Shown in pieces: positions 1 through 11,335 of a stretch of 64,000 bases of DNA. The notes beneath the pieces are model-generated. The model was not told the origin of the DNA, made no database searches, and worked only from the letters and a program-made list of their open reading frames with translations. The DNA lies in the NCBI GenBank assembly GCA_963693085.1, contig OY856412.1, forward strand, positions 964,500,281 to 964,564,280, given 5' to 3'. Every line of letters starts with the position of its first letter. Within the stretch, counting starts at the first letter, position 1. The position numbers and the translations under genes were made by a program. The DNA is from Alisma plantago-aquatica. Taxonomy: Eukaryota > Streptophyta > Magnoliopsida > Alismatales > Alismataceae.

Positions 1-757
1 TGTTGTAAGCAAACTCAATCAAACTGAGATGTATGTCCCAACTGCCTAGGAACTGCAAAACACAAGCTCGAAGGAGATTTTCCAAAGTCTGAATAGTCCT
101 CTCAGACTGTCCATCTGTCTGCAGGTGGAAGGCGATACTGAACCTCAACTGCGTTCCCAACGCTTTGTGCAATTGTTCCCAAAAATGACTCGTGAACTGA
201 GGACCTCTGTCGGAAACTATCGTTGCTGGCACACCGTGCAAACATACTATCTCATATACATATACCAGAGTGAGCTTCTCGGCTGTATACGTTGTCTTTA
301 CTGGTATAAAATGGGCAGACTTCTTCAATCTGTCCACTATTACCCAAATGGAATCATGATTCCTAGTTGTTATGGGCAGACCAACTACGAAATCCATGGT
401 TATATGATCCCATTTCCACTGCGGTATCGGTGGGGGTTGCAATGTACCTGCCGGCTTCTGATGTTCAACCTTGACTTGCTGACATACCGCACATCTAGCC
501 ACAAACTTAGCTACATCTTTCTTCAATCCGGGCCACCAATACAAGTCCTTCAGACTATGATACATCTTGGTGACTCCTGGATGCATAACATACATCGACG
601 TGTGTGCTTCTTTGAGTACTAGCTTCCTCAGATCATCAGCATCGGGAACCACCATCCTATTATGATAGCAAACTAGTCCATCCTCGAACTCATGGAACCC
701 ATCATGCTTTTCGCTACCAAACTCTGATCTGATCAATTGTACTGTATCATCTGTTTG
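1..757 (-). pseudogene. Integrase region of gag-pol (zinc-binding H2C2 and DDE core), partial
   Basis: Reading the minus strand from 757 to 1 gives an open frame with no stop codon. It contains the N-terminal H2C2 zinc domain (HPGVTKMYH, then CAVCQQVK), the first catalytic Asp in TMDFVVGLP and the second in IVSDRGPQFTSHFW. The catalytic Glu region follows near the left edge (TDGQSERTIQTLE). In the family this enzyme inserts the cDNA into host chromatin. It lies in the same frame as the upstream RT and would be released from the polyprotein by the element protease. The stop codon TAG at 758-760 separates it from RNase H. The C-terminal integrase domain and any chromodomain are outside the window. 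Identification is firm; activity of this copy is not expected. Confidence 0.93.
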
Positions 758-760
758 CTA

Positions 761-1419
761 TGCATCTTTGATCTGCTGTCTCAGCGTAGGCTTGACTTGC
801 ATATGTAATAAAAGTCCTGCTAACAAGGAAACTCCCATATGCACATTAATCTTCCGCAAGGAGACAAACATATTCCGTCTATAGCATACCAAGGAACTCA
901 ACTGCGCCTTCTTTGTAGAAGAATAAGAAGACTTTTGGCTAAGCGCATCAGCTACCACATTCGCCTTACTAGGATGATACTCGATGGTGCAGTCGTAATC
1001 ATTGATTAGCTCCATCCATCGGCGTTGTCGCATGTTTAGCTCATTTTGTGAAAAGATGTACTTCAGATTCTTATGGTCTATAAAGATCTAGCATACCTCC
1101 CCGTAAAGATAGTGTCTCCAAATCTTTAACGCATGAACCACTACTGCCAACTCCAAATCATGAGTCGGATAGTTCTCCTTGTGTTTCTTAAGCTGTCGCA
1201 AAGCGAAAGAAACCACATTATCCTCCTGCATCAGCACACAACCTAAACCTTTCTTGGAAGCATCACAGAAAACAACATAGCCCTTCCCAGACTCTGGCAG
1301 CACTAGCACTGGAGCACTAGTCAGCTTCTCCTTCAAACTTTGGAAGTCTTGCTGACAACGGTCATTCCAGACAAAAGGTACATCCTTTTTGGTCAACTTT
1401 GTCATTGGCAACACAATCG
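761..1419 (-). pseudogene. RNase H region of gag-pol
   Basis: Minus-strand frame continuous with the RT. Motifs seen in order: [15 protein letters not shown] (first acidic residue of RNase H), [20 protein letters not shown] (the second acidic Glu), [11 protein letters not shown] (third Asp), and the linker ending [10 protein letters not shown] that precedes integrase in plant Ty3/gypsy. The domain degrades the RNA strand of the RNA:DNA hybrid during reverse transcription. A TAG at 1088-1090 lies just before IFIDHK and another TAG at 758-760 ends the frame. The first is preceded by a Cys codon (TGC) and is one C-to-T step from CAG. Confidence 0.9.
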
Positions 1420-2101
1420 CACTGAAGTCCTTGATAAACCTCTGGTAGTATCCTGCTAAACCCAGGAAACTACGAACTTCTGTCGGCATCTTTAGCTGTT
1501 CCCATTCCGCAACGGACTCCACCTTCTTCAGGTCCACTTTGACTCCTTCTGCAGATATCACATGACCCAAGAAAGTTACTTCTTTCAACCAAAACTTGCA
1601 CTTACTGAACTTGGCATACAACTGATGTTGAAGAAGAAGAGTCAACGCTAGTCGAAGATGTCGCTCATGCTCTTGCCTATCCTGACTATAGATCAGGATG
1701 TCATCTATAAAGACTACAACAAACTGATCTAGGAACGCACGGAACACCCTATTCATCAAATCCATGAAAGCAGCAGGTGCATTGGTTAGCCCAAATGGCA
1801 TAACCACAAACTCGAAGTGACCATACCTCATCCTAAAAGCTGACTTTGGTATGTCATCTGCCTTAATCCTCAACTGATGATATCCAGATCGTAGATCGAT
1901 CTTTGAGAACACTGTAGCACCACACAACTAATGGAACAGATCATCTATCCTCAGCAACAGGTACTTGTTTTTTATCGTGACTTTGTTCAACTGCCGGTAA
2001 TCTATACATAACCGCATCGACCCATCCTTCTTCTTAACGGACAACACTAGAGCACCCCAAGGCGATGTACTTGGTCGGATGAAACCCTTCTCCAGCAACT
2101 C
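1420..2101 (-). pseudogene. Reverse transcriptase region of gag-pol
   Basis: RNA-dependent DNA polymerase of the Ty3/gypsy type. The frame reads [37 protein letters not shown] (first catalytic Asp), [15 protein letters not shown], and the catalytic box [10 protein letters not shown] (F-I-D-D variant of YxDD), then [10 protein letters not shown] and [16 protein letters not shown]. These are the canonical motifs in canonical order and spacing. It is interrupted by TAG at 1928-1930 and preceded by TAA at 2102-2104. No frameshift is seen. The upstream neighbour is the protease, the downstream neighbour RNase H. Confidence 0.95.
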
Positions 2102-2833
2102 TTATAACTGTTTCTTAAGCTCTACCATCTCTACTGGAGCCATCCTATATAGTGTCTGTGCAACTGGTTGTGTTCCTGGAACCAGATTGATCTCGAAATC
2201 AATCTCTCGGGGTGGGGGAACACTGGGGAACTCATCAGGAAACACATCCGCAAACTCTCGGACAACTGTCACCTCCTCAAGGCTAGGTCCCATCGCCTTG
2301 GTATCCAAAACGGTATCAACAACATGAGCTAAGAACGCCTCACATCCTTGCCGTAACAACTTCTCTGCCACCATAGCCGTTACTAGACATGGCGAAAGAA
2401 TCTTCCTATCTCCTTCGAAAACCCATTTCTCTCCATCATTATCAAACACTGCATGCTTGGAACCACAGTCCAAAACAACCTTATACTTCTCTAAGGTGTC
2501 CATCCCAAGGATCACATCAAAACCATGCATATCAAGTGGTATAAGATCCACTTGTATACTGTGTCCCGAAAAAGATAAGACACAAGATGGGCACTCTTCT
2601 CGAAGCATCGAAGAACCATCAAGAGGGGTTTCTAACAACAAGTTGTCTTTCTTACAACTGATAGGTAAACGACAGTTTTCAAGCATACTATAGGCGATAA
2701 AAGAGTGTGTAGCACCCGGGTCAACCAGAACAGATATAAAGTAAGAAGAAGACATATCAGAATGAAATAACTTCATCTGACCTGCCACCACTCGCGGGTT
2801 GACTATCGCCTCCGACTGACTCATAGCATAGAA
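2102..2833 (-). pseudogene. Retropepsin-like aspartic protease region of gag-pol
   Basis: Minus-strand open stretch between the TGA at 2834-2836 and the TAA at 2102-2104. It contains VLVDPGATHSFIA, where D-P-G-A-T replaces the usual D-S-G-A-T active-site motif, followed by GFDVILGMDTL, the second conserved protease motif (ILGMDWL-like). The C-terminal end reads FADVFPDEFPSVPPPREIDFEI, the usual linker into RT in Tekay-like elements. The enzyme would cleave the gag-pol polyprotein. Pro in place of Ser after the catalytic Asp occurs in some plant gypsy proteases, so it is not proof of inactivity. Confidence 0.9.
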
Positions 2834-4030
2834 TCAAGCCGTTGCTTGCTGTCCACGTCCTTTGCTTCCTTGAGCAGACGATCCCGCTTGCAACGCTTGA
2901 CCACGTCCTCGCCCTCTGCTACTACTGGTCTGTTGTCTATCAGACCCTTGTTGATTTTGCCTCGGCTGCTGCGTCACTTCAACATCTCTACTCAGGCAAT
3001 TTAACTTGAAATGCTCGGTCTAACCACACAGATGGCATACCCTATCTTCGAACCGTGGCCTAGATGGCCCTGTCACTGCCACTGAAGTTGTACTATGTGC
3101 CTTTGACGGTGAAGAAACATATCCTCTTCCCTTACTCGGAGACCACTGTGATGGTGTACTAGAACCTCTCATCACGGAAAGTGCTAAAAACCTTGACTTC
3201 TTGAAGCCACCAAACCTCTGTCCCTGGAACTGAACTTGCCTCTTCTTAGACATGGATTCTCTTTTCTCCCTCACTGACCGTTTGATCCTCCTGACAGATT
3301 CCACAAACGTGGCAAACTACTCTTGATTCTCCAACACAGAAGCATGTGTTGTCTACTCAGCACTCAGGCCTTTCTCAAAACGTCTGATCTGCTCGTCATC
3401 TGTCGTTGCCATGTGAGGACAAAACCTCAACAAGTCCATGAACTTGGCTTCCTACTTGGTGATGTTCATTGTTCCTTGGCGCAGACGCTCGAACTGGCTG
3501 ATCTTCTCATCCAGATACGTCTTCGGAAAGTATCTGTTGACGAACTCACACTGGAAAACCTCCCAATCGATCACCTCACCAGGTCACTTTTCATCCTCGA
3601 TGGTCCACCAGTGACCAGCACTACCCTTCAGAAGGTAGACAGTGTGCTTAACTTTGTCTGCTTTGGGGATGTCGAGGATCCGGAAAGCCTTCTCAAGACT
3701 TGTCAGCCACAGATCTGCATCCGCTGGATCAACCGTACCGGCATAGTCTGAAGCTCTGACTCGGCGAAGCCGCTCAAAGGTCTTCCCAATACCTGATGTT
3801 TCACCATGGGGAGCATGTGCTCTCGGCTGAGGCACTAGCAATCTCTCTACCATGAGATTCATCGTAGCCATCATCTGCCCCATAAGTTGTTGATAGGCAG
3901 GGTGTTCAAGAATGGTTGGGTCAGGTTGGGGGACCTCAGGCACCCGATCTTCATGTGCCTACCCTATAGCTCCATCAACTGATGCATCATCGCTGTTCTC
4001 AGCAGCATGTTCTTCATGGTTTCTAGACAT
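2834..4030 (-). pseudogene. Gag (capsid and CCHC zinc knuckle) with multiple in-frame stops
   Basis: The frame starts at the ATG at 4030 (MSRNHEEHAAENS), 104 bases from the primer site, and is in phase with the rest of the polyprotein. The capsid part is recognisable: DADLWLTSLEKAFRILD, LLKGSAGHWW, WEVFQCEFVNRYFP, QFERLRQGTMNIT, and LLRFCPHMATTDDEQIRRF. A CX2CX4HX4C zinc knuckle lies at about 2975-3034, with a TAG (3020-3022) inside it. A Gln/Gly/Arg-rich tail follows. Further stops: TAG 3959, TGA 3584, TAG 3452, TAG 3353, TAG 3317, TGA 2834 (low coordinates). Gag would form the cytoplasmic virus-like particle. Confidence 0.9.
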
Positions 4031-4133
4031 CTTGGCTCTTCTTTTGCTGAGGGCAGAAGGTGATTGTAAGAAAATATGGAGAACTCACAAGAACAGACAC
4101 AACCTAGTCCTAAATCCCTGTAGTCTCGGTGAA

Positions 4134-4151
4134 CCTAGAGCTCTGATACCA
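4134..4151 (-). promoter_or_regulatory. Primer-binding site, initiator tRNA-Met type
   Basis: On the minus strand the 18 bases read TGGTATCAGAGCTCTAGG. The first 12 match the usual plant tRNA-Met primer site. It lies 5 bases inside the LTR end at 4157, the normal position, and fixes the orientation and the internal LTR boundary. Confidence 0.9.
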
Positions 4152-6289
4152 AAACTTGTGGCAACACATCCCGCTATCACACAAACAGCGAGATGTTACG
4201 TGAAAACGTGCGGAAAACACCATAAACCACAATTTACCAAAAACATGGGTTAATTAAAACCAATTTCAGAAAACGGATAAACTAAGAAACTATTACATTC
4301 AGCTCCTTCTCCTACAAGAAATAGGTTATATAAACATTTACAAGCCTTGATACGTGTCCACAGCTTAGGAGATCAGTTTTCTAGCCATCACATGAATTCA
4401 TCACCTATTCATATATACATAATGACCCACATCCGGACAGCAGCAGGATATACAAAACATCAGCAGCTATACATCGTGAAACAACATCAAAATGCCTCCA
4501 AGGACCTGAGAGTACAGGGATGACTCTAAGACTCTACTACAAAACAACCAAAACAACAGCATGTCCATCTCTTTCCTTCTACTACTCTTCTTGCTGCTCG
4601 GCCGCAACCCCGCGACCACCACCACGTCTAGCTCGAACACCTAAAAAGGGTGTAAACCAGTGGGGTGAGACACACAGTCCTAGTGAGAAACATAACTCCC
4701 CGCTGAAACCATAAAACCAAAGGAAGATTAAAGTAATAGCAGTAGATAACTGATAAAAGGTATAACAAGAGCAGTCTATATAGCAAAGCTATTCATACCA
4801 TCAGGCTTACCAGATATACGGAAGGCATATAACCCAATATCTCTTTATGGAACATGATTAACAAGATAAGATTTATAAGATCTTATCACAGAACATAAGA
4901 AACGTATAAGTAACTGCAAGTATAACAAGATTAACAACACAAGCAAGGCCTCAACCAATGTTCCATGTTTTGCCTTAAGCAATAAATACTATTTAGCTGG
5001 ATTATATATTATTATGCCCTGAGGAAGTGAGTCGTACCGCTCAAATCCAACCGACGACTGTGAAACCCAGAGTCGGTGCCATACAAGGTCAATGGAAGAG
5101 TCAGACTCCACGACCTCCCACCTTGTGGTCAGTGCACAAGTACAACACAAGCAGGACCACAGTCTCATGCTTAAGTGGCCTCAGCCACAGGGTCAGGATA
5201 CCCTCTGCCTAGCCCACCTCGGTACAGGTATCGGCGCTAGTGAAACTGAGCCACGGGCATGTTCACCGTGCTCTGAGCCACGAACGCATTCAGGCTCCCA
5301 TATCACATATCCTGAGTCATGGGCCTGTTCACCATGCTCTTATCATATTTGGGCTACGGGCCTGAATCCGCACCCTGGAGTCTACAACCGAAGTTGCACT
5401 CTTACCTCCTCACGTTAGGCTAGGAGAAACCTTGCATACTCAATAATATGCGCTCCGGGTTAACCCGCAGGAGAACCCGTTTCACCATCACCAACTCCTG
5501 ACGATGATGGATCTATGGCCAGGGCAAACTACATGATATGTTCCACTGTGATTAGTTAGTACATTTTAAGTGGATTGTTGAGGCAACCAAGTTGTAATAC
5601 ATGCATAACATAAAACTACATTATTATTGCCACCATCATGCTATTCTGGGATCTCAATCCCTCACCACAAGAAACCACTGCATGAACATGCATTCTCATC
5701 ACTTGGTATATCAATCCCAGATCATCATCAGAGGATAACACCTCAACTGGGCACTTTAGCCAAACTCAGGTCCTCAGACCAAAGCACATCATGCATGTTA
5801 TCTCATCATCAAGAGTAACCATCAAAGTAGTGTTACTCAACATATATATATACCTCATAGCCCTTTACCTGGCTATGCATCTGTATGAAACACCTACATG
5901 GTTAGTATGCACAATCATCATGGATTGACAGAAGAATCATATTATTCAATATAGGGTGACATTGATGATCATATGCTTTATCATACATGCCTCAACCTGT
6001 GATCATAGACATAGGTCATATCATCATGGAAAGCATCTTATATGCTTATCATTTACTCAGCATTATACATATCATTCCAGATGATCATAAGCACATGTAA
6101 AGATACATAGATGTAATCTACTACCTCAATTACTATCAAGCATATCAAGGGTCATCATCATAAGCCAAACATGTTTGTATAAGCAAGAACTAGAATATAG
6201 GTTTTCTAGGAGGAACAAGACCCTCACTAGAAGACAGCATCAGGAAGGGTACTCAAGCCTCATAACGGCCAAGCAAACCAGCAAGGATA

Positions 6290-6910
6290 CAAGATGTATC
6301 GTGCAACAAGGACCCAAGGCATAATGTGTACAAGCATATCATGCAGCAGGTGTATCAGGCACCATGGATATCGGGCATACATATGCAACGTGCAGCTCAG
6401 CCTATATCATGCAATGGTGCTTTATGCACTAGGTTACCATCTCGGATTAAGTGTATTGGCCAGCATCCCTCACAAGGTATGACGCCCAAAGATACAACTC
6501 AATCGGCCACAAAGAAACCTGTCGTCCAACCAGCCTACCCTCATCCTATCGGCCAACACACAAGGCAACGTAGGTCCAGCTCGCAACGCCCCATCGTCCA
6601 AGGGGTAACGGCGTAGAGATACCATCTGAACTAGGCATGTCGGGTAGGGTATTTAACCAGATGTGACGCCCGATACACACAAGGGCAGGAACTAGGTGTA
6701 ATGCTTACCACCAAACAAGGCTAGGTATATCAGGCAGGGCATTCATCATAGTGTGACGTCCGACACACAAAAGGTTAAAGACCACGGTGTATCGTCCAAC
6801 ACAGCCACAACATCATAACGTCCAAGGCTCTAGGTCAAGAGGGGTATCAGGCAACGCCAACCCTAAGCCATATCGGCCAAGATGCAACTCCACAAGGTCG
6901 TCACCAACCT
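6290..6910 (-). repeat. Field of degenerate TATCGGCC / CGTCCAAC motifs inside the LTR
   Basis: Short variants of TATCGGCC, ATCGGGC, GACGCCC and CGTCCAA recur every few tens of bases through this LTR segment, with more at about 7740-7860 (GCCGACACAC). They correspond, in reverse complement, to the GGCCGATA/GCCCGATA field of the LARD-like LTRs. It is a diverged dispersed motif rather than a regular tandem array. Function unknown. Confidence 0.6.
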
Positions 6911-7552
6911 CAAGCACAAGGGCACTAAAACCCTAATGGATCAAGAAGATGGCTCACCTCTCAACAACCAAGAGAGAGGGGTCTTGCACAACTTCTTATC
7001 ACCAATCGGGAAGCACAAGGAACAACTCTAACAAAGGTCTACAACCACCACCAAGATCACCTCTCGGATCCATGGTGAGAGAAGGGTGTTGCTCAAGCAA
7101 CTAGAACACAAGCTCACCTCTCAACTCAAATGAGAGAGGAGTATTGCTCATATTACTAGAGTTCAAGCTCACTTCTCTAGACCAAAGGAGGGAGAGGGGT
7201 GTTGCTCAACAAGAAACCCTAGAACAAGGTTCGACCAACAAGAAGCAACTAAGAAAGAAACCAACTAGCAACATACATAACCGAAATAATCATAAGAAGC
7301 ATAAAATAAGGTAGTGTAGTTAGGGTTAGGAGTTATGTAACCCGCCTTATGCAACTCCAATCTCCAAGCACCAAGCTCCAAGATCCACCACAAGAAGAGA
7401 GAAAGGCACTCTAGGGTTCGGCCACCACTAGAGGAAGAAGGAGACTCCAAGGCAAGGATCGGCCACCAAGCTTGCAAAGGAAGAGGGTGTCGTGCACCAA
7501 GGGAGAGGGGAAACAAAGGAACTAAAGGGATCCTTAGCAAGAGAAGGGAAAC

Positions 7553-7562
7553 ACATATATAG
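7553..7562 (-). promoter_or_regulatory. Candidate LTR TATA box
   Basis: Minus strand reads CTATATATG in an otherwise mixed-composition stretch, about 600 bases inside the LTR. It occupies a position comparable with TATATATAA at 50228-50236 in the LARD-like 3' LTR. Promoter function is inferred from position. Confidence 0.4.
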
Positions 7563-8163
7563 AAGAGAATGGAGGAGAAACCAAGGTAAGACAAGGCAAG
7601 GTGTCACCCACCTAGGGACACTTGTCCATGTGCAAAGCCACCACTCTAACATGTCTTAAACACATGTCCAAAGCTATTGCCACATGCAAGCATCAAGCAC
7701 CAAGTGTCCACTAGTTGTGATACAAACGAGGTCAAAGAGGGTCAAAGGGGTCCATGGGCGACACACCTCCACACCATGGCCGACACACTCCCTAGGCCGA
7801 CACACCACAGGCTGACACACCATAGGCCGACACACCTAGGCACTCTTTCCCGACACAAGGTCCAAAGGAGCAAAGATAACGCACCACAAGGCCCAACAAG
7901 CTCAACCAAGCCCAAAGGAACTCAAGTAACAAGCCCAACTCTTCCTCTCAACACCAGAGGAAGCAAGGAGAGGGAGGAACACCTCACAAGGTGACAAACT
8001 TGCCCACAAACCCTAGACTCAGGTTAATTGCAAGTAGCACCTCCATCTCTCACCAAAGCACCAACAAACCCTAATCACCACTAAAGGTGATTAGCAAGCA
8101 ACTAAGCATCAGGGTTAAGTAAAGCAAACAGGATAAGCCCAAACGGAGGTCAGGGTCCTTACA

Positions 8164-9599
8164 GTTTGTCCAAAATATTTCAAAGTGAAAAGGTTTTGGT
8201 CCCCATATATTTATTCTGGTGTTGAGGGTAATGGGGAAGTGGTCTGTAATGGGTCGATTTGTGGCAAAAACTAATGTAAGAGGATAGGTTTATATACGGA
8301 TTGTGTATATAGAAAATGGTCATGTTTGTCCCATAGATGTCCTTTGTTCCATTTGTTGCATAAGTTCGAGGATAATATATATATCTATTGATAATTATCC
8401 AAGAAATTATAAAAGAAATGACCATGGATCTGGTGTTAATGTAGAGAGGTATTTTTGGGAGAGAGTCACTTAGGTATGCTTCATGTAAGGTTGAAATCAC
8501 CCCTATAATCCATGGGGATGGGTAGTAAATGGATGCAAGCTTTATTTCTTCCATGAAATGCATTCGTTTTGGCTAGGGTCTTCTTATACCCCAAAGGAAT
8601 GTCCATGAGAGATTATCTTCCAAGTTAATAAAGGATATGATGATGCAATAGATTCCAAAGAAGTGTCAGATATTTGTCTAGGTGTTACAATTTCATCCCA
8701 TGATAAGACCACCACTAAGGCCTTGGTATCCATTCAGGGATGCAATGTCCACCAATCATGTGATGTTGAGAAGGGTCTAGATGTGTTCTTTTTCTTGTAG
8801 AGTGATAGAATTGATCTTATTTCCTCCAACAAAACATTGTATGTGTCAATTAGAAACAACAACAAAATTCTAGGATGCAATTATCATGATGTGAATGAAT
8901 ATAAGATTAACTGAGACAATAAATAATAGAGATGGTCACATAGAAAGTTGTGTGAGTTGACCTATAACAAGAGTAGAGGGTCTGTAATTAAAGCACCATA
9001 GATCTTGTTTGAGTCAAGGGAAGTTAATGTTTATGTCTAGAGTGGAATTGAAGGTAATGTCAATGTGTTTAACAAAAGTGGAAGTTTAAAGCATTCTCCT
9101 AAAGTGTTATATGCTCAATGAGATCAAGTCTCAAGACATTAATAGTAATCAAATGTTAATCCACTAGAAGTTTATTTACCATGTTCATTTTCTACCAAGA
9201 AGTTTCATTTTTTATGGTGATTTGAAGTCATCTCTATAATTTGGTTGTGTGTTATTATGAAGTAGATGTGTTTACCCAGTTCTAGAGCATCAGGCCTATT
9301 AGTGTCATTGCTTATTTCTCATATAATATCTAATATTAGGAGCTCTACCATGTCATGAACTTCTTTATTTTGTGGTAATATTTTGGTGGAGGGGAATGAC
9401 TCTTAATCATGGGAGGGATCATGAATGCAATCATATTTGGCTAGTTGAAGGTTGCTGATGTGGATCATCAAGTGAATCGAGGTGGGAAGATGTTGGTGGT
9501 CATTTTTTGTGGGATATTAAGATGTGTAAGGTCGGTTTTGTGGTTCATGGCTTGAATGGGGGTGGTAGAACTAAGATCTAGGATGATTGGACTAGTTCA
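8164..9599. other. AT-rich interval without recognisable genes
   Basis: Flank of the gag-pol element. The longest open stretch is a minus-strand 127-codon ORF (8180-8563) rich in Ile, Tyr and Ser with no familiar motif, probably chance. No LTR ends, RNA genes or tandem repeats were seen. Confidence 0.4.
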
Positions 9600-10079
9600 A
9601 ATAGATAGAAGGAATAGTATGAGGGTTTTCACCCTGGAGTTTAATTGTGTAGATGATCTTACAAAATCTGATCTTGAGGGAACCATGCAGTAATATCTCT
9701 TTAGTGACCTAGAGAATGCAAATTGTTTAGTGTAGTTGGTGGGATCAAGCATCTCAGGCTTAATAAACTGTAGCAAATCTCCAACATATGATGTGGTATT
9801 TCTGAATAAGTCAACATCTCAAAGGGGGTGGAAAATATAAAATGGTGACCCAACTAAATTCTTCTGAGGATGCAAGTTCAATGCCCACATCAAGTGACTA
9901 ATATGTAATGTGGGCCTAATAAAAATGATCACCACATGGAATGGTGATGAAAAGACCATAAAGGTGATCAAGCTTAGTGAATAAGGAAGGGAGTAAATGA
10001 GTTGAACAACTAGTAAGATATTGGGCTTTAGAATGGTACATCTAGGAAGGAGAAGAGCTAGTGGTTCAGTGAAAGCCAT
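9600..10079 (-). pseudogene. Unrecognised coding-like remnant, minus strand
   Basis: On the minus strand about 9600-9808 translates without stops into a well-mixed protein-like sequence including VGDLLQFIKPEMLDP and FSRSLKRYYCMVPSRSDF. It is preceded upstream by an 86-codon open stretch (9819-10079) of hydrophobic character. The amino-acid mix of the first stretch looks like decayed protein rather than random AT-rich translation. I do not recognise a family; no retroelement motif is visible. It could be part of the same old element as 10850-11335. Confidence 0.3.
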
Positions 10080-10849
10080 AGTGAGTACATAATTTTTGTC
10101 AAGGTTGGTTTTATGATGAAAACCATGTTGTGGCTTGTGGAACCTAGAGTATATTCATAGAATTATAGGGAGGTTGATAATAGTCTTAGGCCTCTAGTTA
10201 TCAGAGAGTTAATCCATGTAGTTAGTATGATGAGGTGTTGGAAAATGATATGAAGGAAAATGACTAGATGGGGTTGGTAGATAGGTAAGGTTATTATGGG
10301 CATAGAAGGTTTCCATGGACATCTGTGATATAGTATTGGTTTATACAGGTGGAAGTTTGAAGGTTTGTTGTAGATAATGGTATGAGAAGAGACTATGCCA
10401 TGAGTATTTGTGGGATCTCATTTTTTTATTTTTGGTTGTAGACAATGATGTAAATTTTGCATGTTCGAGAAGGATGTTGAAGGGATAGTGTGTTTGGACA
10501 TGTATCTTATGTTGTGCAACAATGCAAATACATAGTTTGTGAGTATTTTTTTTCATTGAATGGAATGATGATCTTTTGGGTTCTTAGTTCGAGTTGTAGA
10601 GGGAAAAGGTAGAAAACATGAGTTAGGGTTTTGAGAGAGTAGCAAAGTGTTTTTAGGACAAGAGGAAGAGGAAGAGAGTCTCAAAAGGTGACAAAGGTGA
10701 GAAAATTGTAAGGTGCCTGGATAGACATAAGAAATTTTCATATATTGGTAGTTCAAATGTTTATGTCTACCCTACAAAATGACAAATACAATAAAATGTT
10801 TGCAAAATTGCATTTTTAATGACAATGATCCAATCAGTATGATTTAAAG

Positions 10850-11335
10850 ATTTCGTGAGGGTATGTTCCTTATAAAATGTAGAGCCTCTTTTGTGAAATG
10901 TAGCTTTTGTAAATAAGAAGTGTAGATTTCATCATGTTTATCACATTTGGAGCAATCATTGTTGTTTACAAAGGTGATATTTGATGAATTAGAGGATATT
11001 GTGACTACTTGTATAACACTTGTTGTTTCAGCATATAGCTCATGTGTTTCTACTTCATTCTCATGTTTTTGAACTTCTATGTGATCAGGCTATGCCAATG
11101 GTGGATGGAGGTCATCGTCCTATGAAACATGCCTATTATCATAGGGTGTTAGCAATGGAACACGGTTGAGAGATATGTGGGTATATGGTCCTATGAACAA
11201 AATTTGATCTGGTGTGTCAATGGACGCTAGAGGTAGAGGTAGTGGATGGACATATTCATCCAACATAATTAGATTGATGTTATATCTTCCTATAGGGTGA
11301 AGTGCTAGTAATCAACCTGGTAGGATCCATTCAGT
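10850..11335 (-). pseudogene. Unrecognised coding-like remnant with two in-frame TAGs
   Basis: Minus-strand translation from about 11330 to 10850 gives roughly 160 codons with only two internal stops, both TAG. Phrases seen: LDEYVHPLPLPLASIDTP, TPYDNRHVS, and DCSKCDKHDEIY with a CxxC pair. The length without other stops in AT-rich DNA suggests former coding. The family is not recognised; a retroelement accessory region or a degraded host gene are both possible. Confidence 0.35.

Larger units (their letters stand above)
1..8163 (-). mobile_element. Ty3/gypsy retrotransposon (Tekay/Del-like), gag-pol bearing, truncated by window edge
   Basis: A minus-strand LTR retrotransposon: 5' LTR (4157-8163), Met-type primer site (4134-4151), then Gag, protease, RT, RNase H and integrase in that order down to base 1. 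The 3' LTR and any chromodomain lie left of the window. The order PR-RT-RH-IN places it in Ty3/gypsy. The RT sequence around FIDDILIYS and the Gag sequence around LKGSAGHWW resemble the Tekay/Del chromovirus lineage (inference from family knowledge). All coding traces from 4030 to 1 are in one frame, interrupted by eleven stop codons without any visible frameshift. The LTR is related to those of the LARD-like element at 42020-54913, in the opposite orientation. The base pairs after 8163 (GTTTG) are the candidate target duplication but cannot be confirmed. Confidence 0.9.
4157..8163 (-). repeat. 5' LTR (about 4.0 kb) of the gag-pol element
   Basis: In minus orientation it starts TGTAAGGACCCTGAC at 8163 and ends GTGTTGCCACA at 4157, next to the primer site. 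No other copy is in the window, but blocks match the LTRs at 42020-46796 and 49480-54913 in opposite orientation. Examples are the first 15 bases, the segment 5449-5530 against 45577-45650, the stretch near 4660-4690 against 46342-46400, and the block with the tandem copies of a GAGCATGGTGAACAGG-like phrase at 5240-5345. A 4-kb LTR is far above the typical 0.3-2 kb. Small ORFs inside it look like chance. Confidence 0.85.

Noticed and set aside
125..622. 165-codon plus-strand ORF at the left end
   Set aside because: Shadow of the minus-strand integrase, which has all catalytic motifs in the opposite frame.
758..3961. TAG recoding or readthrough as an explanation for many in-frame TAGs
   Set aside because: Stops fall inside essential motifs such as the zinc knuckle and just before RT blocks, and TGA and TAA also occur. 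Mutational decay explains them.
4120..8163. Reading the region right of Gag as host intergenic DNA
   Set aside because: Primer site and LTR ends, and blocks shared with the LARD LTRs, show it is an LTR.
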